Assembly: GCA_025774845.1 (NCBI GenBank)
Contig: JALGZP010000016.1
Coordinates: 1-57,610 of the forward strand
From: a bacterium
GTDB taxonomy: Bacteria; Arandabacterota; Arandabacteria; Arandabacterales; Arandabacteraceae
Direction of reading: 5' to 3'
Length of the DNA: 57,610 nucleotides
Shown here: positions 40,145-48,283 of the stretch, piece by piece
Layout of the letters: each line of letters starts with the position of its first letter
Position numbering within the stretch: position 1 is the first letter of the stretch
Notes under the pieces: model-generated
Databases searched by the model: none
What the model was told of the DNA's origin: nothing
Seen by the model: the letters and a program-made list of their open reading frames with translations, nothing else
Translations under genes and position numbers: made by a program

Positions 40145-41392
40145 CTACTTAGATACAGGTGGGATGATGCGTGGCTTGGCTTTGATCTCTTTATAGGTGA
40201 TCAGCGGCGGATTGGCTACGGGACAAACGAATGAGCAGATCATGCAGCCGAGGCACTTCGCTTCATCCATCACCGGTCTGCGGTTTTGACCGTCCCAGGT
40301 AAGACACTGACCCGCTGCATCCTGACAGACGATGTAGCACTGGCCACAGCCGATACACCGGTCGAGGTCGTACACTGATACACCCTGCCGGGAAAGATCG
40401 AACGCGTCGGTGCCCACGATATTGGGTACGGCCTTGCCGACGATGTCACCGGCGGAATCAAGACCGTGATCCTTCATGAAGTAGGTCATGCCCTCGAGTA
40501 TGTCCTCGACGATCCTGTAACCGTAGTGAATAACTCCCGTCGTGATCTGTACTGTCGTGGCACCGCACAGCATGTATTCAATCACATCAACCCAGGTTTC
40601 AATACCACCTATCCCGGAGAGCGGCAGACCCAGGTCGTTGTTCTGGGCGAGCTGAGAAACGCATCTCAAACCTATCGGCTTGATCGCCGGTCCCGAGTAC
40701 CCGGCGGCCGCCCCCTTCCCAAAGACATTCGGCCGGGGGACAAAACCGTCAAGATCGATCCCGATCAGGCCCGCGACGGTATTGACTGCGGATATGGCAT
40801 CGGCGCCACCACGCTTGGCATAACCGGCGGGTTCGTTGATATCGGTTATGTTGGGGGTGAGTTTTGCCATGATCGGAATCTTGACCGCTTCCCGCACAGT
40901 CGCGGTGAATTGTTCAACCAGGGTATGAACCCGCGACACCTCCATCCCCGAACCTTCAACTGTCATGTGCGGGCACGAGAAGTTGAGTTCGAGCATATCC
41001 ACACCGGCATCCTCCGATGCCACTGCAAGTTCTCTCCACTGGTCCGCAGAGAAACCCATGAGACTCGCAATTACAACCTTGCCGGGCCAGTGCCGCTTCA
41101 AGAACTTCATGTCCGCTAGGTTGTCTTTGAACGGCCTGTCGGATAGCTGCTCGACATTCTGAAGTCCTGTGAGTTGAGAGTCATGATAGTCGTAGGATGC
41201 CATTCGCGGTGAAGGATGGATGCTCTCGACACTGTCCACACCGATACTCTTATAGACCACACCACCGAAGCCCGCGTCAAACGCTCTCCCCACCATCTCG
41301 GCCGTATTGGAAACCGGCGACGATGAAAGCATGACCGGGTTTTCAAAGGCAATACCGCAGAATTCTATGCTGAGTGGACTCCGTTTGGTCAT
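40145..41392 (-). CDS. preA: NAD-dependent dihydropyrimidine dehydrogenase subunit PreA
   Basis: A 415-residue FMN enzyme. The dihydroorotate-dehydrogenase-like barrel (~5-310) has VMLSSSPVSNTAEMVGRAF, LELNFSCPH (~140; catalytic Cys), AKLTPNITDI and SGIGGIETW; the C-terminus carries two 4Fe-4S motifs (CIGCGQCYIVCQ ~345, CLGCMICSFVCP ~385). With PreT it reduces uracil and thymine to the 5,6-dihydro forms, the first step of the reductive pathway. ATG 41392 lies 3 bases after the preT stop. Last gene of the operon. Confidence 0.87.
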   Translation of the reverse strand: MTKRSPLSIEFCGIAFENPVMLSSSPVSNTAEMVGRAFDAGFGGVVYKSIGVDSVESIHPSPRMASYDYHDSQLTGLQNVEQLSDRPFKDNLADMKFLKRHWPGKVVIASLMGFSADQWRELAVASEDAGVDMLELNFSCPHMTVEGSGMEVSRVHTLVEQFTATVREAVKIPIMAKLTPNITDINEPAGYAKRGGADAISAVNTVAGLIGIDLDGFVPRPNVFGKGAAAGYSGPAIKPIGLRCVSQLAQNNDLGLPLSGIGGIETWVDVIEYMLCGATTVQITTGVIHYGYRIVEDILEGMTYFMKDHGLDSAGDIVGKAVPNIVGTDAFDLSRQGVSVYDLDRCIGCGQCYIVCQDAAGQCLTWDGQNRRPVMDEAKCLGCMICSFVCPVANPPLITYKEIKAKPRIIPPVSK

Positions 41393-41395
41393 CGC

Positions 41396-42688
41396 CTAAT
41401 CCTCAAGTGCCTGCCGAATCGCAGCGGCAGCCCGTTTTCCGTCCGCGACGGCTCTCACAACAAGCGAGGCTCCCCTTACCGCATCACCACCCGCGAAGAT
41501 CTTCGCGGTGTTTGTAGCCCCGGTGTTATCGTCAACAACAATGCAGTTCATTGCGCTGAGATCGAGACCTGAGAATTGTGCCATCGCATCCTCAGGAACG
41601 AGGCCGGGTGCTTCAACGATGAGATCTACCGGAAAAGTATGCTCTGTGCCGTCGATGAGAAGAGGTCTTCTCCGTCCTGAGTCATCGGGATCACCCAGCG
41701 CGCATCTCGCCAGCTTGATCCCCCGCACCCTTTCATCCTTGAGCACGTATGAAACCGGCTGGCTCAGGAAGAGCAGATGTACCCCTTCTACGAGAACCTC
41801 AGCCTTTGCTTCATGAGATGCAGGCATCTGGGCATACGATCGCCGGTAAAGGACATACACATCCTTTGCGCCATACTTCCTGGCGATCGCCGCTGCATCC
41901 ATCGCGGAATCCCCACCGCCTATGACCGCCACATCCTTATCCCGTACCAGGCCGGCGAACTTGGCGCTGTCAGCTTTTGCCAGCTTAAGAAATGAGATCG
42001 CATCGAAGATATCACCCGAATCTCTGCCAGGTATATCAAGTGTCGCGCACTTCCAGGCGCCTGTTGCCACGTAAAGGGCTTCAAAACCGTTGGCGAGGAG
42101 TCTGTCCAGCTCTGCCTGGCTCCCAACCGGAGAATCGCACTTGATCTTGACTCCCAGGCCGACGATCTCGTCAATCTCTTCTTCGACAAGATCATCGCCC
42201 AACCGGTGCTCCGGAATCAGATGCGTGAGCATCCCTCCCGGGCACGAGAGTCTTTCAAAAACGGTAACCTCGTAACCTTCCCGGGCCAGCTCGCCTGCGC
42301 AGGTAAGCCCCGACGGACCTGCTCCGATCACGGCCACCTTGCGACCGTTCGACGGCTTGGCACCGACCGGCATCAAGCCGACCTGCCAGCCGTATTCCAC
42401 GAGGAACTTCTGGATCCTGCCGATCTCAATCGGGGTGCCGATACCCGAGGCCAGACATCCTTCCTCACACAGGCAACTGGTCGGACAGATGGCTCCGCAA
42501 ACACCACCCAGGAGGTTATTCTTCTTAACAAGCGCGGCAGCTCCTTTGATGTTCTTAAACCGGAGCTTTCTTATGAATTTATCCGGCTCGGTGACGGCGG
42601 GGCACGCGGTAGAACAGGGTGCATCATGGCACAACAGACACCGTGCGGCTTCACGCAGTGCATGATCCATTGAGAAACAGTTGTCCAT
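41396..42688 (-). CDS. preT: NAD-dependent dihydropyrimidine dehydrogenase subunit PreT
   Basis: A 430-residue GltD-like flavoprotein. N-terminal Cys-rich FeS region (CLLCHDAPCSTACP ~17-30; GGVCGAICPTSCLCEEGC ~62-79), FAD motif VAVIGAGPSGLTCAGELAREG (~119), NAD motif VAVIGGGDSAMDAAAIARKYG, split here by the family-typical YRRS (~280), and AGGDAVRGASLVV at the C-terminus binding FAD. It takes electrons from NAD(P)H and passes them through its clusters to PreA. One base separates its ATG from the aminotransferase stop. Confidence 0.86.
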   Translation of the reverse strand: MDNCFSMDHALREAARCLLCHDAPCSTACPAVTEPDKFIRKLRFKNIKGAAALVKKNNLLGGVCGAICPTSCLCEEGCLASGIGTPIEIGRIQKFLVEYGWQVGLMPVGAKPSNGRKVAVIGAGPSGLTCAGELAREGYEVTVFERLSCPGGMLTHLIPEHRLGDDLVEEEIDEIVGLGVKIKCDSPVGSQAELDRLLANGFEALYVATGAWKCATLDIPGRDSGDIFDAISFLKLAKADSAKFAGLVRDKDVAVIGGGDSAMDAAAIARKYGAKDVYVLYRRSYAQMPASHEAKAEVLVEGVHLLFLSQPVSYVLKDERVRGIKLARCALGDPDDSGRRRPLLIDGTEHTFPVDLIVEAPGLVPEDAMAQFSGLDLSAMNCIVVDDNTGATNTAKIFAGGDAVRGASLVVRAVADGKRAAAAIRQALED

Positions 42689-42689
42689 A

Positions 42690-44018
42690 TTACTTGCCTA
42701 TCTGGCTATCCGCGTACTCAAGCGCCTTATCGATTATCCCGACCGCGTCATCGATCTCTTCTTTGGTTATGATCAGAGGCGGTGCGATGAAGATGAAATC
42801 CCACTTGGCAAACAGATAGAGTCCGCACGCAAACAACTCGCGCATCAATCCACCGGCGACGTTCATCTTCGAATTCGCAAAGCCTGCGAGCGGTGCCTTG
42901 GTCTTCTTATCCGAGGTGAGTTCAATACAGGCCCAGAGACCCTTGCACCTGACATCACCAACCGAAGGGTGCTTTTCAAGCAATTCCATCAACTTCGTGT
43001 TGAGATACTCACCGTTCACCCTGGATTTCTCGATCAGGTCCTCGTTGCGGTAGACTTCTATGCTCGCAATGCCGGCCGCGCATGCAAGCGCATGACCCGA
43101 ATAGGTCAGGCCACCCACAAACGGATGATCGTAGAAGTGATCCCAGATCTTCTTGCTCCAGATCATGGCGCCGAGCGGAACATATGCCGACGTAAGCCCT
43201 TTGGCCGTTACGATTATGTCGGGCACCACGTCATAGTGTTCGATCCCGAACCACTTACCGCTTCTCCCCCATCCCGCCATGACCTCATCAACCACGAGCA
43301 GGATTCCGTGCTCATCGCACACCTGTCTTACACCCTTCACGAACCCAACCGGCGGAACAAGAATCCCGTTGGTCCCAACGATGGGTTCGATGAAGATCGC
43401 CGCGATAGTCTTCGGGCCATCAAGCATTATCTGGGTTTTGAGGGTCTCAAGACATTGCAGACCGCAGGTTTCCTCGGACTCGTATCCAAACGGACACCGG
43501 TAGCAGTACGGACCGAAGAACTTGACCAGCCCTGGTATTCCGGGCTCGGCATACCACCTCCGCGGATCCCCGGTAAGCGTGATCGCACCGGCCGTGGCTC
43601 CGTGATAGCTTCTCCATCTTGAGTAGATCTTGTGTCTGCCGGTCACCATACGTACTGCTTTGATTGCGTTCTCGACGGCTTCAGCCCCCGCGTTCGTGAA
43701 GAACACGTAATCGAGATCACCGGGTGTTACTTCAGAAATCATCTGTGCAAGCCGTGACTTGGCCTCGGTGGCGAAGAGTCCGGACACATAGGTGAATTTC
43801 TGCATCTGCTTTTTCATTGTGTCGAGAATGTGCTTGTTGCCGTGACCGATGTTGACGCACAGGAGCCCGGCGCAGAAATCTATGTACCGGTTGTCATCGG
43901 CATCCCAGAGGTAGATACCATCGGCACGCTCGATCACAAGCGGGTCAACATCGCGCTGAGCCTTCCAGCTATACACCACGTGTTGCCGGTCTATTTTCTT
44001 TATCTCGTCGCCTTTCAT
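42690..44018 (-). CDS. Class III omega-aminotransferase, probable beta-alanine aminotransferase
   Basis: A 442-residue PLP enzyme. ATG 44018 has GGGAGG 7 bases upstream; the ATG at 44024 is too close to it. Motifs: FFTNAGAEAVENAIK (~105), SYHGATAGA, LLVVDEVMAGWGRSG (~245) and the PLP lysine in TAKGLTSAYVPLGAM (~275). Between dihydropyrimidinase and PreT, the natural reaction is beta-alanine (or beta-aminoisobutyrate) + 2-oxo acid to malonate (or methylmalonate) semialdehyde. A CYRCPFGYESEETCGLQC segment (~165-182) has four cysteines not usual in the family, perhaps a metal site. Confidence 0.82.
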   Translation of the reverse strand: MKGDEIKKIDRQHVVYSWKAQRDVDPLVIERADGIYLWDADDNRYIDFCAGLLCVNIGHGNKHILDTMKKQMQKFTYVSGLFATEAKSRLAQMISEVTPGDLDYVFFTNAGAEAVENAIKAVRMVTGRHKIYSRWRSYHGATAGAITLTGDPRRWYAEPGIPGLVKFFGPYCYRCPFGYESEETCGLQCLETLKTQIMLDGPKTIAAIFIEPIVGTNGILVPPVGFVKGVRQVCDEHGILLVVDEVMAGWGRSGKWFGIEHYDVVPDIIVTAKGLTSAYVPLGAMIWSKKIWDHFYDHPFVGGLTYSGHALACAAGIASIEVYRNEDLIEKSRVNGEYLNTKLMELLEKHPSVGDVRCKGLWACIELTSDKKTKAPLAGFANSKMNVAGGLMRELFACGLYLFAKWDFIFIAPPLIITKEEIDDAVGIIDKALEYADSQIGK

Positions 44019-44039
44019 GTGCATCCCTCCCGCTGGAGG

Positions 44040-45434
44040 TCAGGCAGATACCCCCGACGCCGAACGCGCGATGAACCTGCCATGCCCCTGCTCACCCACA
44101 TAGACTCCGTCCCGAACCGCAAACCTGCCCCTCAGCAATACAGTCTGGGGCAACCCTTTGAGTTTGAATCCCTCGTAAGCACTGTAATCCACGTTGTGCT
44201 GTTGTGTCTTTACACTGATTTCACCCGTCGCTTCGGGATCGAAGATCACCAGATCCGCATCTCCACCCACAACAATGCTTCCTTTCTGGGGGTACATACC
44301 GAAGATTTTGGCAGGAGCGGTAGCGACCACATCCACGAACCTATTTATACTGATCCGTCCTTCACCCACGCCGTATGTGTAGAGCAGATTGAATCTGTCT
44401 CCGGCTGATGCGATTCCATTGGGAATCTTCGTGAAGTCATCCCGCCCCATCTCTTTCTGACCGCGGAAGTTAAAGGGACAATGGTCGGTCGCTACTGTCT
44501 GGATGTAACCTTTGGCGATACCCTCCCACATCTTTTCAAGATGGTCGGCCGGACGGAGCGGAGGCGACATCACCCACTTGGCACCCTCGAAATCAGGAAG
44601 ACAGTAAAGATCACTTGATAGGAGCAGATACTGGGGGCATGTCTCAGCCAGGACCTTGTCTCCCCGTGCGACCGCCTGCTTTATTCGCTCGAGACCATCG
44701 GCGCTTGAGAGGTGGACGATGTAGAGAGGCTGGTCGGCGAACCTCGCAAGCGTGAGACCCCGTTCCACCGCCTCGGCCTCCGCGATCGCGGGGTGTGCCC
44801 GCCAGTGGTACTCCGGTGTGAGTTTACCTTCGGCTTGGTAGCGCTGGGTCAACGTGCTTATGATGTCACCGTTCTCGGCATGGATGGATACCATCCCGCC
44901 GTGTTTGCCGGCATTTTCAAGCACCGCGATAAGCTGTCCATCATCGACCTGGAAGAGACCCTTGTAGGCGAGGAAACACTTAAACGATGTGATCCCTTCC
45001 TTGATGATCGTTGGGATTTCCGCGGCCACGCTATCGGTGTATTCGGTTATCGCCATGTGAAACCCGTAGTCGGCCACAGCGTGACCATCGGCCTTTTTTC
45101 GCCAAGCATCGAGGGCCGTGCCCAGGGGCTTACCCTTCTCGGGAATCACGAAGTCGACAAAGGTTGTCGTCCCCCCGGCGATTGCCGCACGCGAACCCGT
45201 CTCGAAACTGTCGGCGCTTACAGTGCCCATGAAGGGAAGCTCGAAGTGGGTGTGGACGTCTATTCCACCGGGAAAGACATACTTGCCCTGTGCGTCGATG
45301 GTCTGGTCCTCGGGTTCTGCCGGCAGGCTTTCGCCGATCGCTGTTATGGTCTCACCGTCGATCCGGATATCACCTTTGTAAATGTCCTTTGCCGTCACGA
45401 TAGTGCCGTTCTTGATAATGATTCCCAAAGTCAC
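44040..45434 (-). CDS. hydA: Dihydropyrimidinase
   Basis: A 464-residue cyclic amidohydrolase. Metal ligands HTHFE in PGGIDVHTHFE (~58), the carbamylated Lys in TSFKCFLAYKG (~150), HAEN (~182), LYIVHLSS (~238) and ATDHCPFN (~315) are all present. It opens dihydrouracil to N-carbamoyl-beta-alanine. The gene lies 24 bases after beta-ureidopropionase and 21 before the aminotransferase. It is also the nearest relative in this window of E. coli HyuA. Confidence 0.87.
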   Translation of the reverse strand: MTLGIIIKNGTIVTAKDIYKGDIRIDGETITAIGESLPAEPEDQTIDAQGKYVFPGGIDVHTHFELPFMGTVSADSFETGSRAAIAGGTTTFVDFVIPEKGKPLGTALDAWRKKADGHAVADYGFHMAITEYTDSVAAEIPTIIKEGITSFKCFLAYKGLFQVDDGQLIAVLENAGKHGGMVSIHAENGDIISTLTQRYQAEGKLTPEYHWRAHPAIAEAEAVERGLTLARFADQPLYIVHLSSADGLERIKQAVARGDKVLAETCPQYLLLSSDLYCLPDFEGAKWVMSPPLRPADHLEKMWEGIAKGYIQTVATDHCPFNFRGQKEMGRDDFTKIPNGIASAGDRFNLLYTYGVGEGRISINRFVDVVATAPAKIFGMYPQKGSIVVGGDADLVIFDPEATGEISVKTQQHNVDYSAYEGFKLKGLPQTVLLRGRFAVRDGVYVGEQGHGRFIARSASGVSA

Positions 45435-45458
45435 TCACCTCGGTCTTAGGCTATTCGC

Positions 45459-46334
45459 TCATGGGAGCAGACGTGTCAGATCCTCGTATGTCTCAGGCCG
45501 TCTGTCCCTGAAAAACTGCCATGCATTCCTGACTTCTCTTATCTGTTCAAGATCAAGGTCTGCTATAACCAGCTCATCCTTATCTTCGCTTGCCTCTGTG
45601 AGGATTTCTCCCCGTGGATTGACAAAGTAGCTCGTCCCGTAGAACTTACCCAGATTCCACGGGCGCTCCTCGCCGACGCGGTTGATACATCCCATGAAAA
45701 AACCATTGGCGACTGCGTGGGCCGGCTGTTCGAGCTTCCACAGGTGCTGTGAGATTCCTGCAACTGTGGCGGACGGATTGTAGACGATTTCGGCTCCGGC
45801 GAGGGCTAAGAGCCGCGCACCCTCCGGGAAGTGGCGGTCATAACAGATATAGACACCGACACACCCATAACGGGTCTGGAAGGTCGGATACCCGAGGTTA
45901 CCGGGTTTGAAGAAGAACTTCTCCCAGAATCCGGCCACGTGCGGGATATGGATCTTGCGGTACTTCCCGAGATACTCACCATCGGCATCGACAACCGCGG
46001 CCGAGTTATAGTAAACACCGGGCATCGCCTCTTCATAGATGGGAATAACGATGACCATCTCGTACTTCTTCGCATACTCCCGCAGGGCCTCGACCGTGGG
46101 ACCGCCTGGGATCTTCTCGGCCGTCGCGTACCACTTGGTATCCTGAGACGGACAGAAGTAGGGAGTGTTGAAAATCTCCTGAAGACAAAGGATCTGTACT
46201 CCCTTCTTACCCGCCTCCTCGATCAGTGGTATGTGCTTGTCAAACATCTGCTTCGTTATCTGGTCGACCGAAGCCTCACCTTCATGAACCGGAAGCGAAC
46301 ACTGGATCAGGCCGCTCTTTACTATCCGTCCCAT
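45459..46334 (-). CDS. Beta-ureidopropionase / N-carbamoyl amidase (nitrilase family)
   Basis: A 291-residue carbon-nitrogen hydrolase. The catalytic triad is visible: Glu in LCLQEIFNTPYF (~50), Lys in KYRKIHIPH (~125) and Cys in VYICYDRHFPEGAR (~160). The sequence resembles both beta-ureidopropionase and N-carbamoylputrescine amidase; the operon of pyrimidine enzymes favours N-carbamoyl-beta-alanine to beta-alanine + CO2 + NH3. Gaps of 13 and 24 bases to its neighbours. Confidence 0.85.
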   Translation of the reverse strand: MGRIVKSGLIQCSLPVHEGEASVDQITKQMFDKHIPLIEEAGKKGVQILCLQEIFNTPYFCPSQDTKWYATAEKIPGGPTVEALREYAKKYEMVIVIPIYEEAMPGVYYNSAAVVDADGEYLGKYRKIHIPHVAGFWEKFFFKPGNLGYPTFQTRYGCVGVYICYDRHFPEGARLLALAGAEIVYNPSATVAGISQHLWKLEQPAHAVANGFFMGCINRVGEERPWNLGKFYGTSYFVNPRGEILTEASEDKDELVIADLDLEQIREVRNAWQFFRDRRPETYEDLTRLLP

Positions 46335-46347
46335 GCTATCCCCTTTG

Positions 46348-46788
46348 CTATTCGAGACCCGATATGTACTCTTCTAAACTCGCTTTCAGTTTTGCCTTTT
46401 TCTTCGCAATACGATTGAAGGTTCTCGCCGCCTCGGGATTGGTGGCCTTGGCGGCGGCATCCGTGTAAAACCTGATGATTACATCCAGCATGTCGATCAA
46501 GTATCTCCCGGCCTCAGCCGGAGTCGGTTGCTCGCGAGGCGGTCTTTCGCAGAGGTAGTCGTCCACGAAAAGACCAGTGGTGGGCTCCTCGAGGATCAAC
46601 TCGTTGACATGCTCCCGCCGCGTGCGCTCGAGGAACTTGATGCTCTTCGCGGCGTCCGCAGCAATCCTCTCCCCGAGTTTCCTAAACGACTCGCCACCCA
46701 CACTCCCGATTCTTTTCATAACGGCCGCGATCTCTTCCTCGCGCTCCATCGCGAATTTCATGATCGCACCGAATGCTGAGAGTTCCAT
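46348..46788 (-). CDS. Ferritin/rubrerythrin-like helical protein, ligands degenerate
   Basis: A 146-residue, probably all-helical protein. The N-terminus MELSAFGAIMKFAMEREEEI and the C-terminus RFYTDAAAKATNPEAARTFNRIAKKKAKL match the first and last helices of rubrerythrin-like four-helix bundles, but the ExxH metal pairs are not evident, so it may be a structural or regulatory relative. It sits inside the pyrimidine operon between the semialdehyde dehydrogenase and the amidohydrolase with gaps under 20 bases. No known pyrimidine-pathway function fits it. Confidence 0.7.
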   Translation of the reverse strand: MELSAFGAIMKFAMEREEEIAAVMKRIGSVGGESFRKLGERIAADAAKSIKFLERTRREHVNELILEEPTTGLFVDDYLCERPPREQPTPAEAGRYLIDMLDVIIRFYTDAAAKATNPEAARTFNRIAKKKAKLKASLEEYISGLE

Positions 46789-46806
46789 ATGCTGTCCTCT
46801 TTGCTC

Positions 46807-48264
46807 TTATATCCAGCGGGTGATAATCACCTTCTTATCAGTGAAGAAGTCTATCACCTCTCGCCCGTGTGCCTTGATATCACCGAAGAACGACCCCTTG
46901 GTTCCCCCGAATGGGAAAAACGCCATCGGGGCGGCGATCCCAATATTGATACCCATCATGCTACACTCGGCTTTGTATGTGAATTCCCGGGCCGAGGCGC
47001 CGCTCGTCGTAAAGATACAAGTAGCGTTTCCATAGTTGTTCTTCTGGATAACATCGATAGCATCGTCAAGACTACCCACTTTCATGATCCCGAGAACCGG
47101 ACCGAATATCTCTTCGTCGGCAATGGTCATCCCTGGGGTGACGCCATCGAAGATCGTCGGGCCGATAAAGTATCCACCCTCGTGGCCTTCAACCTTCACG
47201 CCTCTCCCATCAAGTATGAGGTCTGCGCCTTCCTCGACGCCCTTGTCGATGTATGAGAGAACACGTTGTTTGTGTTCCGGAGAGATCACGGGGCCCATCT
47301 GGATGTTTTCTTCCGTACCGGGTCCCACCCGGATCTTCTTTGCGGCCGCAAGAAGTGCGTCTCGTAAGGGTTTGTGGATATCACCGACCGCTATTACCTC
47401 GCTCGCTGCAAGACATCTCTGCCCGGCACATCCATAGGCTGCATGAACCAGTGCCGGTACCGTCGCCTCAAGATTGGCATCGGGCATCACCACGACAAAG
47501 TTCTTGGCACCACCGAGACACTGAACGCGCTTTCCCGTCTCCCCACAAGCCTTATACACGATTCGCGCAACGTTACTCGAACCCACGAAGGATACACCCT
47601 TGATATCAGGATGCCCGGTAATGGCACTTACGGCGTCCTTCCCGCCGTTTACAACATTTACTACCCCGGGGGGAAAACCTACTTCGTCTGCGATCAGTTC
47701 AAAGATGATCTCCTGGGTCAGAGGATCCTGCTCGGAGGGTTTGACAACAAACGTATTGCCGCATGCAACAGCGAAAGGCCAGAACCAGAACGGCACCATC
47801 GTAGGGAAGTTGTAGGGTGTTATCGCCGCAAACACTCCGAGAGGTTGTCTGGTTGAAACGCAATCGATGTTGTTTGCCACATCCTCGAGACTGTCCCCCA
47901 TCATGAGACTCGGGATGCCACAAACCACTTCGACCATCTCGATAGCACGCCTGAGTTCAGCCCGCGATTCATCAAGGGTCTTGCCTGCATCTATCGAGGT
48001 CACTTTAACGATATCCTCAAACTTGTCTTCGAGTACTTCCTTGAGCTTGTAGAAGTAGCGGGCCCGCGTTACCGGTGGGGTTGTACGCCAGTCCCAATAG
48101 GCCTCCTGCGCGGCGTCGACCGCCTCACCAACCTCACCAGCTGTTGAAAGTGGAACACGCCCGATCACACCACCCGTGGCAGGGTCCGTGATGTCGAGCA
48201 TCTCTCTGGATTTGGATTCAACCCACTCGTCATTGATGTAGTTGCGTACTGTCTTTAGGTCCAT
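46807..48264 (-). CDS. mmsA: CoA-acylating methylmalonate-semialdehyde dehydrogenase
   Basis: A 485-residue aldehyde dehydrogenase of the MmsA/IolA type: YINDEWVESKSREMLDITDP at the start, ITPYNFPTMVPFWFWPFAVA (~140), and the catalytic Cys in GCAGQRCLAASEV (~283), preceded by the MmsA-type lack of the second ALDH Glu. It turns malonate semialdehyde or methylmalonate semialdehyde into acetyl-CoA or propionyl-CoA with NAD+, closing the uracil and thymine routes. The start may be ATG 48264 or GTG 48267. The gene lies 16-19 bases after the CHAT gene, with no room for a promoter of its own. Confidence 0.86.
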   Translation of the reverse strand: MDLKTVRNYINDEWVESKSREMLDITDPATGGVIGRVPLSTAGEVGEAVDAAQEAYWDWRTTPPVTRARYFYKLKEVLEDKFEDIVKVTSIDAGKTLDESRAELRRAIEMVEVVCGIPSLMMGDSLEDVANNIDCVSTRQPLGVFAAITPYNFPTMVPFWFWPFAVACGNTFVVKPSEQDPLTQEIIFELIADEVGFPPGVVNVVNGGKDAVSAITGHPDIKGVSFVGSSNVARIVYKACGETGKRVQCLGGAKNFVVVMPDANLEATVPALVHAAYGCAGQRCLAASEVIAVGDIHKPLRDALLAAAKKIRVGPGTEENIQMGPVISPEHKQRVLSYIDKGVEEGADLILDGRGVKVEGHEGGYFIGPTIFDGVTPGMTIADEEIFGPVLGIMKVGSLDDAIDVIQKNNYGNATCIFTTSGASAREFTYKAECSMMGINIGIAAPMAFFPFGGTKGSFFGDIKAHGREVIDFFTDKKVIITRWI

Positions 48265-48283
48265 CACTCCTCAACTCCTCCCT

